DNA of 64,000 nucleotides from Pelotomaculum_C sp050950345. GTDB lineage: Bacteria; Bacillota; Desulfotomaculia; Desulfotomaculales; Pelotomaculaceae. Of the stretch, positions 17,094-25,293 are shown piece after piece; position 1 is the stretch's first letter, and each line of letters opens with the position of its first letter. The notes under the pieces were generated by a model. It had not been told where the DNA came from, ran no database searches, and saw nothing but the letters and a program-made list of their open reading frames with translations. The stretch spans positions 1 through 64,000 of the forward strand of contig JBMNHK010000007.1 of NCBI GenBank assembly GCA_050950345.1, in the 5' to 3' direction. The position numbers were made by a program, and so were the translations under genes.

Positions 17094-17112
17094 TATAATG
17101 CCCGCTCCTTTC

Positions 17113-17171
17113 ATTAGTATGCCATATTAGTATGCCTTGTTGGCATTTTTGATATCAATAGTACATACTAT
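17113..17171 (-). promoter_or_regulatory. Possible operator region upstream of gap
   Basis: Two direct copies of ATTAGTATGCC (plus strand, 17113-17123 and 17126-17136, 13-bp pitch) lie just upstream of the gap ribosome site. A perfect 14-bp palindrome ATAGTACATACTAT is at 17158-17171. The arrangement looks like a repressor or activator site. No CggR-type regulator gene is next to it; rpoN lies upstream instead. No clear promoter hexamers could be fixed. Confidence 0.45.
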
Positions 17172-17263
17172 ATTCTCTTTATGCCTAAGCTCTTCCTTTA
17201 AATGAAAAAAAATAATTGCAGGGGAACAAACTAATTTTGCCGGTGTCCTGCAGGCAGCCCGGA

Positions 17264-18661
17264 TCAATACCTCTTTCTTTGACGGATAGAAGGAATATTC
17301 AACTGACTGCGGTATTTTGCCACGGTGCGCCTGGAGATAAGGATCCCCTTTTCGGCCAACAAATCGGCTATTTTTTGGTCGTCGAGGGGTCTGGTGGCAT
17401 CCTCCCCGGCTATGATCTCCTGCAGTATCTTTTTGGTGCTCTCCGCCGATGTAGCCGTCCCCGATAGGCTGTTTAACCCGGTAGGAAAGAAGTATTTCAT
17501 TTCAAAAACACCTTGTGGTGTCTGGATATATTTGTTGGCGGTAGCCCGGCTGACCGTTGATTCATGCAGCCCAACCCGTTCCGCCACATCTTTCAAAGTC
17601 AGCGGTTTTAAGTATTTGACACCGTGCTCCAAAAAATCCCTCTGCAACTCCACCAGACACTCTGTCACCTTGTAGAGAGTCAGGCGCCGCTGTTCAATGC
17701 TGCGAAGCAACCAGGCGGCAGCGTTGAGCTTGCTTTCCACATAGCGGCGGGCCCCCAGATCACAGTTCTTGTCCTTACCCAGTACCGCATGGTAGGCATT
17801 GTTGATGGTAAGCCGGGGAAGGGAGCTGTCGTTGACGATAATCATGTACTCGTCATCAACCTTTTCCAGAATGATATCAGGGATAATTAAGCGGGCTTCA
17901 TGGCCGCCGGCAAAATTACGCCCCGGTTTGGGATCCAGTGTATGGAGGATATCTACCGCCCCTTGGACCTCCTGGACAGTGACACCCAGCACCTGCGAGA
18001 TATAGTTAAGCTTCCCTTTGGACAGGTCTACCAGATGCTCCTTGATCAATCTAGTAAGTGTAGTGTTTTTGATACCTAACTGGTTAACCTGCAACAAAAG
18101 GCATTCGGCTAGATCTCTGGCGCCTACTCCGGCCGGCTCGAAACCCTGGACAATAGACAGAGCTCTTTCGGCTTCGACCCCGGTGATATGCAGCCTGGCA
18201 CAGACTTCCGGCAGGGAAACCCGGAGATAACCATTGGCATCGATATTGCCGATTAAGTAGCCGGCTATTTTTTTCTCCTGCCCCTGACAGGAAATCATGC
18301 TCAACTGGAGCAACAGGTGTTCGGACAGGGTGGTGCGGTGGGGCAAAAATTGCTCATAGCTATACTCCAGCCTGTCCTGAATTCTTTCCCGGTGATATGC
18401 GCCGGAATCGCTGTACCGGAAGTATTCCTCCCAATCCAGCCCGCCTTCTTCCAGCTTATCTACAGGTTCGGCCTGTTTGTCCTCCAGCGGCGCGCTGTCG
18501 TCCTCATTAAATTCCAGCAAGGGGTTTTCTGCAAACTGGCGCTCAATATAAGAGGAAAGCTCATAATAAGAGAGCTGCAGTACCGTTATAGCTTCACGCA
18601 GTTCAGGGGTCATGATCAACTTTTGCGATTGTTCTACATTAAGATTGAAACCAATGCGCAT
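17264..18661 (-). CDS. rpoN: RNA polymerase sigma-54 factor
   Basis: The product has 465 residues from ATG 18661, 10 nt after AAAGGAG. The GTG at 18670 lies too close to that site. The Gln- and Leu-rich region I (QSQKLIMTPELREAITVLQLS) contacts bacterial enhancer-binding proteins, an acidic region II follows (about residues 50-90), and the core-binding domain leads to a helix-turn-helix (TLKDVAERVGLHESTVSRA). The C-terminal RpoN box reads RRTVAKYRSQLNIPS and binds the -24 element. It stands directly upstream of gap on the same strand. Confidence 0.97.
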   Translation of the reverse strand: MRIGFNLNVEQSQKLIMTPELREAITVLQLSYYELSSYIERQFAENPLLEFNEDDSAPLEDKQAEPVDKLEEGGLDWEEYFRYSDSGAYHRERIQDRLEYSYEQFLPHRTTLSEHLLLQLSMISCQGQEKKIAGYLIGNIDANGYLRVSLPEVCARLHITGVEAERALSIVQGFEPAGVGARDLAECLLLQVNQLGIKNTTLTRLIKEHLVDLSKGKLNYISQVLGVTVQEVQGAVDILHTLDPKPGRNFAGGHEARLIIPDIILEKVDDEYMIIVNDSSLPRLTINNAYHAVLGKDKNCDLGARRYVESKLNAAAWLLRSIEQRRLTLYKVTECLVELQRDFLEHGVKYLKPLTLKDVAERVGLHESTVSRATANKYIQTPQGVFEMKYFFPTGLNSLSGTATSAESTKKILQEIIAGEDATRPLDDQKIADLLAEKGILISRRTVAKYRSQLNIPSIRQRKRY

Positions 18662-18789
18662 AACGCCCACACTCCTTTAAGAAACCCCAGTCACAATGCG
18701 CTTATTTTCTCAATAATCTGTTAATTCTCCAGCGGGCAGGGTTATCCTGTCTGCCGCTGAACTTACTAAAAATTTCAAGGCTGCATGGC

Positions 18790-19395
18790 TCAATCTACCC
18801 GCCTGACCCAGAGGATAAGAAGGAGTAAGGCAGTAAGGGTAAAGGCAGTCAGCATGGCCGCGGTTGTCTGTCCCGCCATAAATAGATAGGGGTGCAAACT
18901 CGCGCCGTAGTCCATGAGATCATTGAGCAACATCCAGGCCCCGGCAGTCAACACTCCGGCGCGGCCAAAGCTGTAAGCCCGCAAAAAGACTGCGCCTTCC
19001 ACCGCCATGCCCAGATGCGAAATCCACAGCATAGCTTCAGTGGCTTCCAATGCCCCACCGCTGGCCCAGTACTGGGAAATCATAACCACAGCCCAGATCC
19101 CGTATTTAATGGAGATACTGCAGGCCAAAACTTGCAGCAGCGTTTTATGAAAACCGAACAGACTCAATAAAAGAGCCAGTACAAAGAGGCTGGAAGACAG
19201 TGGGCTGTCCGGAACGAAAGGCCAAAAGTAAACAGGTGTTGCCGCCAGCTGTTCCCGGTACCAGTAGAAACCGTATATTGAGCCGGGCACATTAATACAC
19301 AGCAGAGGGATGATATAGCGCACCTGCTGTGGGTTCTGCCAAAAGTCGCGCCATAAGCGGAGCATCAAGGACCACAAGGCGGCTATTATGCTCAT
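18790..19395 (-). CDS. DUF1405 membrane protein (YpjA-like)
   Basis: The product has 201 residues with about six hydrophobic segments. The signature NVPGSIYGFYWYREQLAATP near residue 35 and FVPDSPLSSSLFVLALLL after it identify the DUF1405 family of Firmicutes, of unknown function. It is an integral membrane protein. Its start overlaps the acyltransferase stop by 4 nt (ATGA), so it belongs to the rapZ-yvcK-whiA transcription unit. A GC-rich imperfect hairpin lies at about 18730-18759 after its end. Confidence 0.85.
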   Translation of the reverse strand: MSIIAALWSLMLRLWRDFWQNPQQVRYIIPLLCINVPGSIYGFYWYREQLAATPVYFWPFVPDSPLSSSLFVLALLLSLFGFHKTLLQVLACSISIKYGIWAVVMISQYWASGGALEATEAMLWISHLGMAVEGAVFLRAYSFGRAGVLTAGAWMLLNDLMDYGASLHPYLFMAGQTTAAMLTAFTLTALLLLILWVRRVD

Positions 19396-19889
19396 GCTTC
19401 GTCCTGTGACCGGCGGATAAGCTTAACCGGTACACCACCGGCCAGGGCTCCTGCCGGTATATCCTTATTCACCAGGGAACAAGCGCCCACTACCGCGCCG
19501 TCCCCGATGGAAACCCCGGGCAGAATAACGGTGCTGTTGCCGATGACAACGTTAGAGCCGATATCGACCCGTCCTTTGCGATACTCCTTGATCAGAAATT
19601 CGTGGGTCAGTATTGTGGCGTTATAACCGATAATACTGTTCTCCCCGATGGAAACAAGCTGGGGAAAAAAAACATCGAACATGGCCATGAGCCCCACCGA
19701 AACGTTCCGGCCGATTTGCATACCTAAAAACCGGCTGTAAAGCCAGTTCTTAACGCCCAACCAGGGGAGATAACGGCATAAGGTGAGCACCAGAAAATTA
19801 AAGGACACCCTTGGTAGTCCGACTATGCGGAAACAATATTGCATGGAATTTTTCTCACCGGGTGAGGGAAATTTCTCAAGTCTTCTCAT
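19392..19889 (-). CDS. Hexapeptide-repeat acyltransferase
   Basis: The product has 165 residues. After an N-terminal segment with a hydrophobic stretch (VSFNFLVLTLCRYLPWLGV) come left-handed beta-helix hexapeptide repeats: IGRNVSVGLMAMF, VSIGENSIIGYNATIL, VDIGSNVVIGNSTVILPGVSIGDGAVVGA, ending with DIPAGALAGGVPVKLI, the closing signature of the LbH acetyltransferase family. The His in ATILTHEF could be catalytic. The acceptor is unknown. It overlaps whiA and the DUF1405 gene by 4 nt each. Confidence 0.85.
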   Translation of the reverse strand: MRRLEKFPSPGEKNSMQYCFRIVGLPRVSFNFLVLTLCRYLPWLGVKNWLYSRFLGMQIGRNVSVGLMAMFDVFFPQLVSIGENSIIGYNATILTHEFLIKEYRKGRVDIGSNVVIGNSTVILPGVSIGDGAVVGACSLVNKDIPAGALAGGVPVKLIRRSQDEA

Positions 19890-20830
19890 GTTTTTCGTTC
19901 CCTTATGCGCTCTGCGATTTCTTCCAGCTTGCGCAGGCGGTGATTGACGCCGGACTTGCCCAGTTGCGGCTGCATCATGCTGCCCAGCTCTTTAAGACTG
20001 GCATCGGGATATTTTATCCTCAGCAGGGCTGTATCCCGCAGGGCTTTCGGCAGCTTATCCAAACCCAGGGTTGCTTTGATCAGTTCAATGTTTTCCAGCT
20101 GCCGCAGGGAAGCATTAACCGTCTTGTTCAGATTGGCTGTTTCACAATTAACCAGGCGGTTAACCTGATTGCGCATATCCTTGTATATTCTGGTGTTTTC
20201 AAAGTCCAGCAAAGCGGCATGCGCCCCGATGACGTTTAAAAAGGCTGCTATCTGTTCACCTTCTTTAAGGTAAAGCAAAAAGCTGTTTTTGCGCCGGCTA
20301 ATTTTGGGGCTCAGACCGTACCTGGCCATGAGGCGGGCAACGAATTTGGCGAAACTCTCCTGCCCTGTGATGATCTCCAGATGGTAGTTCCCCTCGGGAT
20401 TATTGACCGAGCCACCTCCCAGAAATACACCGCGCAGGTAAGCACGCCGGCAACAATCCCGGTGCACCAGTCTCTCACTGACCTTTCTTTGCAGCCGGCC
20501 GGCGCTGTCCATCAGACCCAGGCGCCTCAAAACCCCGTTCATGCCCGGTTGCGGGGGCAAATGCACGATATATACGTTGTTATTACGCAGGCGATTGTTC
20601 CGCCGCACCCTGACCTCTGTGTACAGCCCAAAGAGCTTTCTGACCAGGGAAAATATTTTCCTGGCCACAGCAATATTCTCCGTGACGATATTCAGGCTCA
20701 ATTGCCTGGCGCCGCTGATCTGGATACTGCCATCCATCTTTACCAGAGCGGCTAACTCCGCCATGGAGCAACATGAGTGCTGACCTGCCACCCGTGCCAG
20801 TTCGTCTTTAGCAACAGCAGAAAAGGACAA
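19886..20830 (-). CDS. whiA: DNA-binding protein WhiA
   Basis: The product has 314 residues from TTG 20830, preceded by GAGGGGAG; an upstream extension to 20893 lacks support. The N-terminal domains are LAGLIDADG homing-endonuclease-like but lack catalytic function (RRAYLRGVFLGGGSVNNPEGNYHLEI). The C-terminal helix-turn-helix is RIKYPDASLKELGSMMQPQLG followed by KSGVNHRLRKLEEIAE. In Firmicutes WhiA affects cell division and chromosome segregation. The order rapZ-yvcK-whiA matches that of Bacillus subtilis yvcJ-yvcK-yvcL. Confidence 0.96.
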   Translation of the reverse strand: MSFSAVAKDELARVAGQHSCCSMAELAALVKMDGSIQISGARQLSLNIVTENIAVARKIFSLVRKLFGLYTEVRVRRNNRLRNNNVYIVHLPPQPGMNGVLRRLGLMDSAGRLQRKVSERLVHRDCCRRAYLRGVFLGGGSVNNPEGNYHLEIITGQESFAKFVARLMARYGLSPKISRRKNSFLLYLKEGEQIAAFLNVIGAHAALLDFENTRIYKDMRNQVNRLVNCETANLNKTVNASLRQLENIELIKATLGLDKLPKALRDTALLRIKYPDASLKELGSMMQPQLGKSGVNHRLRKLEEIAERIRERKT

Positions 20831-20905
20831 CGCGGCTCCCCTCTTTCCATTGCATATATTATACCATAAAAGAACGGCAGGGTATTCCTGCAACCCTCCG
20901 TCCCA

Positions 20906-22231
20906 TTAATTGCTGATCTTTATTTTTTTATATCCGTTAAGATGTCTTGTTCTTTCGTTATTTCCTTTGGCTGCCAGGGCCAGTTGCACTACCGCCTGGG
21001 CCAGCTTGTCGGGATGATGTCGCACTACATCTGTCTGCTGAACCAGATCCCCTCCCACAGCTGCAACACCCAGCTTTTCAATCTCATCCAGATCAGGAGC
21101 TACCGGCTCCGCCCCCTCCAACTTGTAACGGTTCCGCAACCGGTAAGGTATTTGACCGGTATTGACCACGGCATAATCGATAGTATGCGGCAGGTAGTTT
21201 AAGATGGCACGCAGGTGAGATGAGGCCGTGTAGCCCCCTGTTTCTCCCCGTTGAGTCATCACGTTGCAGATATAGATCTTGATCGCGGAGGTCCTTGCCA
21301 GGGCCTCAGGGATGCCTGTTACCAGCAGGTTAGGGATAATACTGGTATATAAGCTGCCGGGTCCCAGAACCACGGCGTCGGCGTTACGAATAGCCGCCAG
21401 CGTTTCCGGCAGCGGCAGACACCTGGAGGGTTTGAGAAAAACCCGTTTTATCCGGTGGCCCCCTCTGGGGATACTTGATTCGCCTTGCACCAGCGTACCG
21501 TCCGCCAACTCGGCACACAGGGTGACATCAGTCAGCGTAGCCGGCAGGACATGGCCGCGGATGGCGAGAACCTTGCTTAAGCTGCGGACGGACTGGTCAA
21601 AACTGCCGGTGACTTCGTTTAAAGCCGCTAAAAGCAGGTTGCCGACGCTATGGCCGGCCAGATCCCCGGCGGCAAAACGATACTGCAGAAGCTCCTCCAT
21701 CAAAGGTTCTGTATCTGCCAGGGCCACCAGGCAGTTTCTGATATCACCCGGCGGCAGCATCCCCAGATCGCCGCGCAAGCGGCCGGAGCTGCCGCCGTCA
21801 TCTGCAACTGTGACTATGGCGGTGAGGTTGCTGGTATGTTCTTTCAAACCTCTTAACAGCACCGACAGGCCGGTTCCGCCCCCAATCACCACGATCTTGG
21901 GACCGCGGCCCAAACTGCGCCTGGTGTAGATAAGATCTGCCACCCGGTCGCTCTGCTCCGGAGCCAGGACAGCGGCTATGGAGTTAACCAGCTTTAATAG
22001 ACCCGTAACCAGCACCACCAAACCTGCGACCACAACTAGCACCCCGGCAATGCGCTGCAACCGGTCCCCCAATAGCTGCTCTTCCAATTCGTGGAGCGGG
22101 TGAACAAAGTCCCCCAGCAGGTTCCCTTGCAGCAGCAGATCCACACCCAGGATGATCAACAGCAACCCGGCAAGGGCCAACCACAACCACCGCTTGATCC
22201 GCATGCCCGGATAGAGCCATTTAAGCATCAT
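20906..22231 (-). CDS. yvcK: YvcK/GlmR-like protein with N-terminal membrane domain
   Basis: The product has 441 residues. Residues about 110-430 form the CofD-like Rossmann domain (KIVVIGGGTGLSVLLRGLKEHT, TVADDGGSSGRLR, PPGDIRNCLVALAD, GPGSLYTSIIPNLLV, CNVMTQRGET). This protein binds UDP-sugars and influences wall precursor supply. Unlike the 317-residue B. subtilis form, it has about 105 extra N-terminal residues with two membrane spans (WLWLALAGLLLIILGVDLLL and IAGVLVVVAGLVVLVTGLL). It is followed at once by whiA and preceded by rapZ. Confidence 0.95.
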   Translation of the reverse strand: MMLKWLYPGMRIKRWLWLALAGLLLIILGVDLLLQGNLLGDFVHPLHELEEQLLGDRLQRIAGVLVVVAGLVVLVTGLLKLVNSIAAVLAPEQSDRVADLIYTRRSLGRGPKIVVIGGGTGLSVLLRGLKEHTSNLTAIVTVADDGGSSGRLRGDLGMLPPGDIRNCLVALADTEPLMEELLQYRFAAGDLAGHSVGNLLLAALNEVTGSFDQSVRSLSKVLAIRGHVLPATLTDVTLCAELADGTLVQGESSIPRGGHRIKRVFLKPSRCLPLPETLAAIRNADAVVLGPGSLYTSIIPNLLVTGIPEALARTSAIKIYICNVMTQRGETGGYTASSHLRAILNYLPHTIDYAVVNTGQIPYRLRNRYKLEGAEPVAPDLDEIEKLGVAAVGGDLVQQTDVVRHHPDKLAQAVVQLALAAKGNNERTRHLNGYKKIKISN

Positions 22232-22239
22232 TCCACCCC

Positions 22240-23106
22240 CTAAGATCTTTTTAGATCACGGTGACGGACAGTTACTCGCAACTCCTGTTCATTCAGCAGA
22301 TCTCCCAGTCTATTGGCCAGGGCTACCGAGCGGTGCTTGCCCCCGGTACAGCCGATAGCCACCATCAGGGTGGTTTTACCCTCTTTAATATAATAGGGCA
22401 ACAAAAATTCAAGAAGATCGGCATACTTATCCATAAACTCCGTGGTGACCTGAGAGGAGAAGACAAAGTCACGCACCTCTTTATCGTTACCGGTTAACGG
22501 TCGCAAATCCGGCTCATAATGCGGGTTCGGCAAAAAACGCACGTCAATAACTAAATCAGCATCCAGGGGGATACCAAACTTAAAACCAAAAGAAATCACC
22601 ATGATATGCAGTCTGGAAGTATCGGCCGTATCGGCAAATACTGAAACTATTTCTTCCTTGAGCTGCTGCACCTTCATATTGGAAGTATCGATAATCTTGT
22701 TCGCCCGGCCGCGCAGCTCCCTTAAGCGGTTGCGTTCCTCCCTGATCACCTCCAGGACTTCTCCGTGTGAGCTCAAGGGATGCCGGCGGCGAGTCTCTTT
22801 ATAACGCCGCACCAGGGTTTCATCCGATGCCTCCAAATAAAGGATTTCATAACCAATACCTTGTTTATCAATGTCCGCGAGCACTTCAAAAAGGGTGTCG
22901 AAAAACTCGCCGCCCCTGATATCTACTGCCAATGCTATTTTATTAATTTGACTTGCCGCCTGTGCGCAAAGTTCAGCAAATTTGGGAATGAGTGTTGGCG
23001 GCAGGTTGTCCACACAAAAGAAACCCAGGTCCTCTAGGATGCGCATAGCCTGGGTCTTACCCGCACCGGAAAGTCCGGTTACAATAATAAGCCGCGGCGA
23101 TTCCAT
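22240..23106 (-). CDS. rapZ: RNase adapter protein RapZ / YvcJ nucleotide-binding protein
   Basis: The product has 288 residues from ATG 23106, which follows GAGGGG and shares one base with the PHP stop; an in-frame TTG lies 3 nt earlier. The P-loop reads TGLSGAGKTQAM. Family blocks include FCVDNLPPTLIP, AVDIRGGEFFD, FLEASD-like YLEASDETLVRRYKETRRRHPL, and the C-terminal GCTGGKHRSVALANRL. In Gram-positive bacteria YvcJ hydrolyses GTP and affects competence; the RNA role of the E. coli protein may not apply here. Confidence 0.96.
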   Translation of the reverse strand: MESPRLIIVTGLSGAGKTQAMRILEDLGFFCVDNLPPTLIPKFAELCAQAASQINKIALAVDIRGGEFFDTLFEVLADIDKQGIGYEILYLEASDETLVRRYKETRRRHPLSSHGEVLEVIREERNRLRELRGRANKIIDTSNMKVQQLKEEIVSVFADTADTSRLHIMVISFGFKFGIPLDADLVIDVRFLPNPHYEPDLRPLTGNDKEVRDFVFSSQVTTEFMDKYADLLEFLLPYYIKEGKTTLMVAIGCTGGKHRSVALANRLGDLLNEQELRVTVRHRDLKRS

Positions 23107-23867
23107 CAATACCCCTCCACTGCGTTGATTACCTGCTCAGGCGGGAAGTCAAGCCGTTTCAGGAGCGCCGCCCCTTCATCCAGTTGCCCCACCGAGGCTG
23201 GCAGGTGGGCATCACTGTTGACAACTAGCTTGGCCCCCCAGCGGGCGGCAGCATGCACTATTTTTTCTTTATTATAATTATGTCCGGTGTTCACTTCAAG
23301 AGCTGTTTCCCTGGCTGCGCAAGCCCGGGCCAATTCATCCAGGTCCACGGGCATCATCAAACCTGGATGGCTGGTAAAGCTGACCGGGTATTTATATACC
23401 GCCCCCACCAGCGCCTTGGTATTGGTGTTGACCATTTTATCCCAGAGGCGCCGGTTTAGCCTGACCACCAGGTTGGGCAGGGTAAAACCCAGGGCGTCTC
23501 CCAGGGTAGCGGGCAGGCAATAGGGGTGAAGACCGGCGATGAGCAGGTCAAGTTCTTGTATAAGCTTCCTGGACAGTTCCAGGCGCCCGTCACGGCCTGT
23601 AACCGCAGCCTCCGCCCCGACTAAAACCTTAATCTTAGGCAAGAGCCGGGCTATGCTGGCTACTTCCTCCTTGATGGCTAAAAAAGTTGCCTCACCGGCA
23701 ACTCCGGTACCGATGTTTTTAGGACCATGGTCGGTGAGGGCCACCTCCCGCAAGCCTTTGTCCCAGGCCGCCTGAATGTTTTCCAGGGGTGTGCCCCGGC
23801 CGTCACTGTAGGTTGTATGGGTATGGTAATCAGCAAAAAACCTGACTGTCCAACAGCTCCTTATCAA
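23106..23867 (-). CDS. PHP-domain phosphoesterase
   Basis: The product has up to 253 residues. The PHP metal ligands appear as DYHTHTTYSDGRG, ALTDHGPKN, GAEAAV, TSHPG and VNSDAH. Enzymes of this fold hydrolyse phosphoesters, for example histidinol phosphate or nucleotides, but the substrate is unknown. The start is uncertain: the only in-frame start codon near the site is TTG 23867, whereas AAGGAG lies downstream of it at about 23853 and is not followed by a usual in-frame start before FFADYHTH. It sits between pgi and rapZ, close to both. Confidence 0.85.
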   Translation of the reverse strand: MIRSCWTVRFFADYHTHTTYSDGRGTPLENIQAAWDKGLREVALTDHGPKNIGTGVAGEATFLAIKEEVASIARLLPKIKVLVGAEAAVTGRDGRLELSRKLIQELDLLIAGLHPYCLPATLGDALGFTLPNLVVRLNRRLWDKMVNTNTKALVGAVYKYPVSFTSHPGLMMPVDLDELARACAARETALEVNTGHNYNKEKIVHAAARWGAKLVVNSDAHLPASVGQLDEGAALLKRLDFPPEQVINAVEGY

Positions 23868-23870
23868 TTA

Positions 23871-25262
23871 CTAATCAATAGAAAAGATTTTGCTGCCCTG
23901 CTTGTGCCGGGCAACTTTTTCTTCGTAATTTGCCCTGGTATGGCTGTAGTCTTCCCTGCCCATTAATGCATAGGTAATATTCTTGCCTTCTTCAACACCC
24001 GGCTGATCATAGGGGTTAATCTGCCACAGGCCCGCCGTAAAGACCACCAGTGCTTCATAAAAATAAAACAAACCGCCCAGGGTGCCTGGGGTGACGTCCT
24101 GAAGAGTAATAGTGTAACAGGGCTTGCCGTCTTTGACCAGGCTCATCTCGGTAGCGAGCTGCTCGATGTGCAGCTGCTCCTGCATGGTGTGGCCGGTAAA
24201 ATAGGCATATTCCTTTTCCCCGGTGAACTCGCTAACCAGCTGGATCTCATCAGGCACCTGCTTAATTTTAGTAAAGCCAAAGACCTTATCCGCCGGGCCT
24301 TCTTTAAACAACTGCAGTATGGAATGCTGGTCCGTGGCCCCCAAACAGGTCAGGGGTGTTGTCCCGGCGTTGACCACCTTTTGGGCCAGATCATACTTCT
24401 TCCCCAGGCTTTCCGCCCACAGCTGCACAAACCACAGGCCGAACTCCGACAGCAGGTTGCTGTAGTTAAAAAGTACATGGATGGATTTGCCCTTTAAAGC
24501 CAGCTCAAAAAGGGCTGCTCCCAGGTTAAACAGGGCGTTCTGCTGCGGGGGGACGGTTACGATCGCCTGATGCATGGCCCGCGCTCCCGCCAATAACTCC
24601 CGGCTGTCGATACCGGCGATTTCCGCAGGCAGGAAACCAACTGGAGATAATACGGAATAGCGGCCCGGCAATTTACGGGGAATGTGCAAAAGCCTGCAGC
24701 CTAGATTTTGGGCGATGCGGTTAATACCGTTATTCCCCGGATCGCAGCAGATAACGATATCGGCAGTATCTCCCCCTGCGGCTTTAACCTGGTTATAAAA
24801 GTGAATAAACAAGGCCGCCGTCTCAGGGGTAGAGCCGGATTTACTGATATAAATCAGGAGGGTTTTGCTAAAATCAAGAGCTTGTTCATAATATTTCACC
24901 AACACCGGATCCAGGTTGTCCAGGATGAATAAGCGCGGGCTTCCATGCCGGATCAGGTTATACAGGGGTCCCTTAAGGTACTGGAGCACGGCTTTTGCCC
25001 CCAGGGCCGAACCACCTATGCCCAAAAGCAGCACATCTTCATATTTAGCTGAGATTTCTTGCGCCAGGGATTTTATCACCGGCAGCGATTCTTCGGCCGC
25101 AAAGGAAAGGGTTAAGCTGGATTGGCTTTCCTTTAAGGAGGACTGGAAAGCGCGAAATGTAGCGCCGTGTTTGTCTTCCAAAGCGGCAAATTCCCCAGGA
25201 GAGATAAAACCAGGCTGTTCACCAATCAAATGACCCACATCCAGGCTGAGCATTGGTTCCAA
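23871..25262 (-). CDS. pgi: Glucose-6-phosphate isomerase
   Basis: The product has 463 residues and interconverts glucose 6-phosphate and fructose 6-phosphate. The double SIS fold shows as LLGIGGSALGAKA, ISKSGSTPETAAL, and the C-terminal active-site residues WAESLGKK (Glu), ATDQHS (His) and KNITYALMGRE. TTG 25262 is the likely start after GGGAG. It links free hexose phosphates, supplied by the nearby glucokinase and debranching enzyme, to the glycolytic operon. Confidence 0.96.
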   Translation of the reverse strand: MEPMLSLDVGHLIGEQPGFISPGEFAALEDKHGATFRAFQSSLKESQSSLTLSFAAEESLPVIKSLAQEISAKYEDVLLLGIGGSALGAKAVLQYLKGPLYNLIRHGSPRLFILDNLDPVLVKYYEQALDFSKTLLIYISKSGSTPETAALFIHFYNQVKAAGGDTADIVICCDPGNNGINRIAQNLGCRLLHIPRKLPGRYSVLSPVGFLPAEIAGIDSRELLAGARAMHQAIVTVPPQQNALFNLGAALFELALKGKSIHVLFNYSNLLSEFGLWFVQLWAESLGKKYDLAQKVVNAGTTPLTCLGATDQHSILQLFKEGPADKVFGFTKIKQVPDEIQLVSEFTGEKEYAYFTGHTMQEQLHIEQLATEMSLVKDGKPCYTITLQDVTPGTLGGLFYFYEALVVFTAGLWQINPYDQPGVEEGKNITYALMGREDYSHTRANYEEKVARHKQGSKIFSID

Positions 25263-25293
25263 GAAACACCACTCCCAATTCTATATTTTCTCT

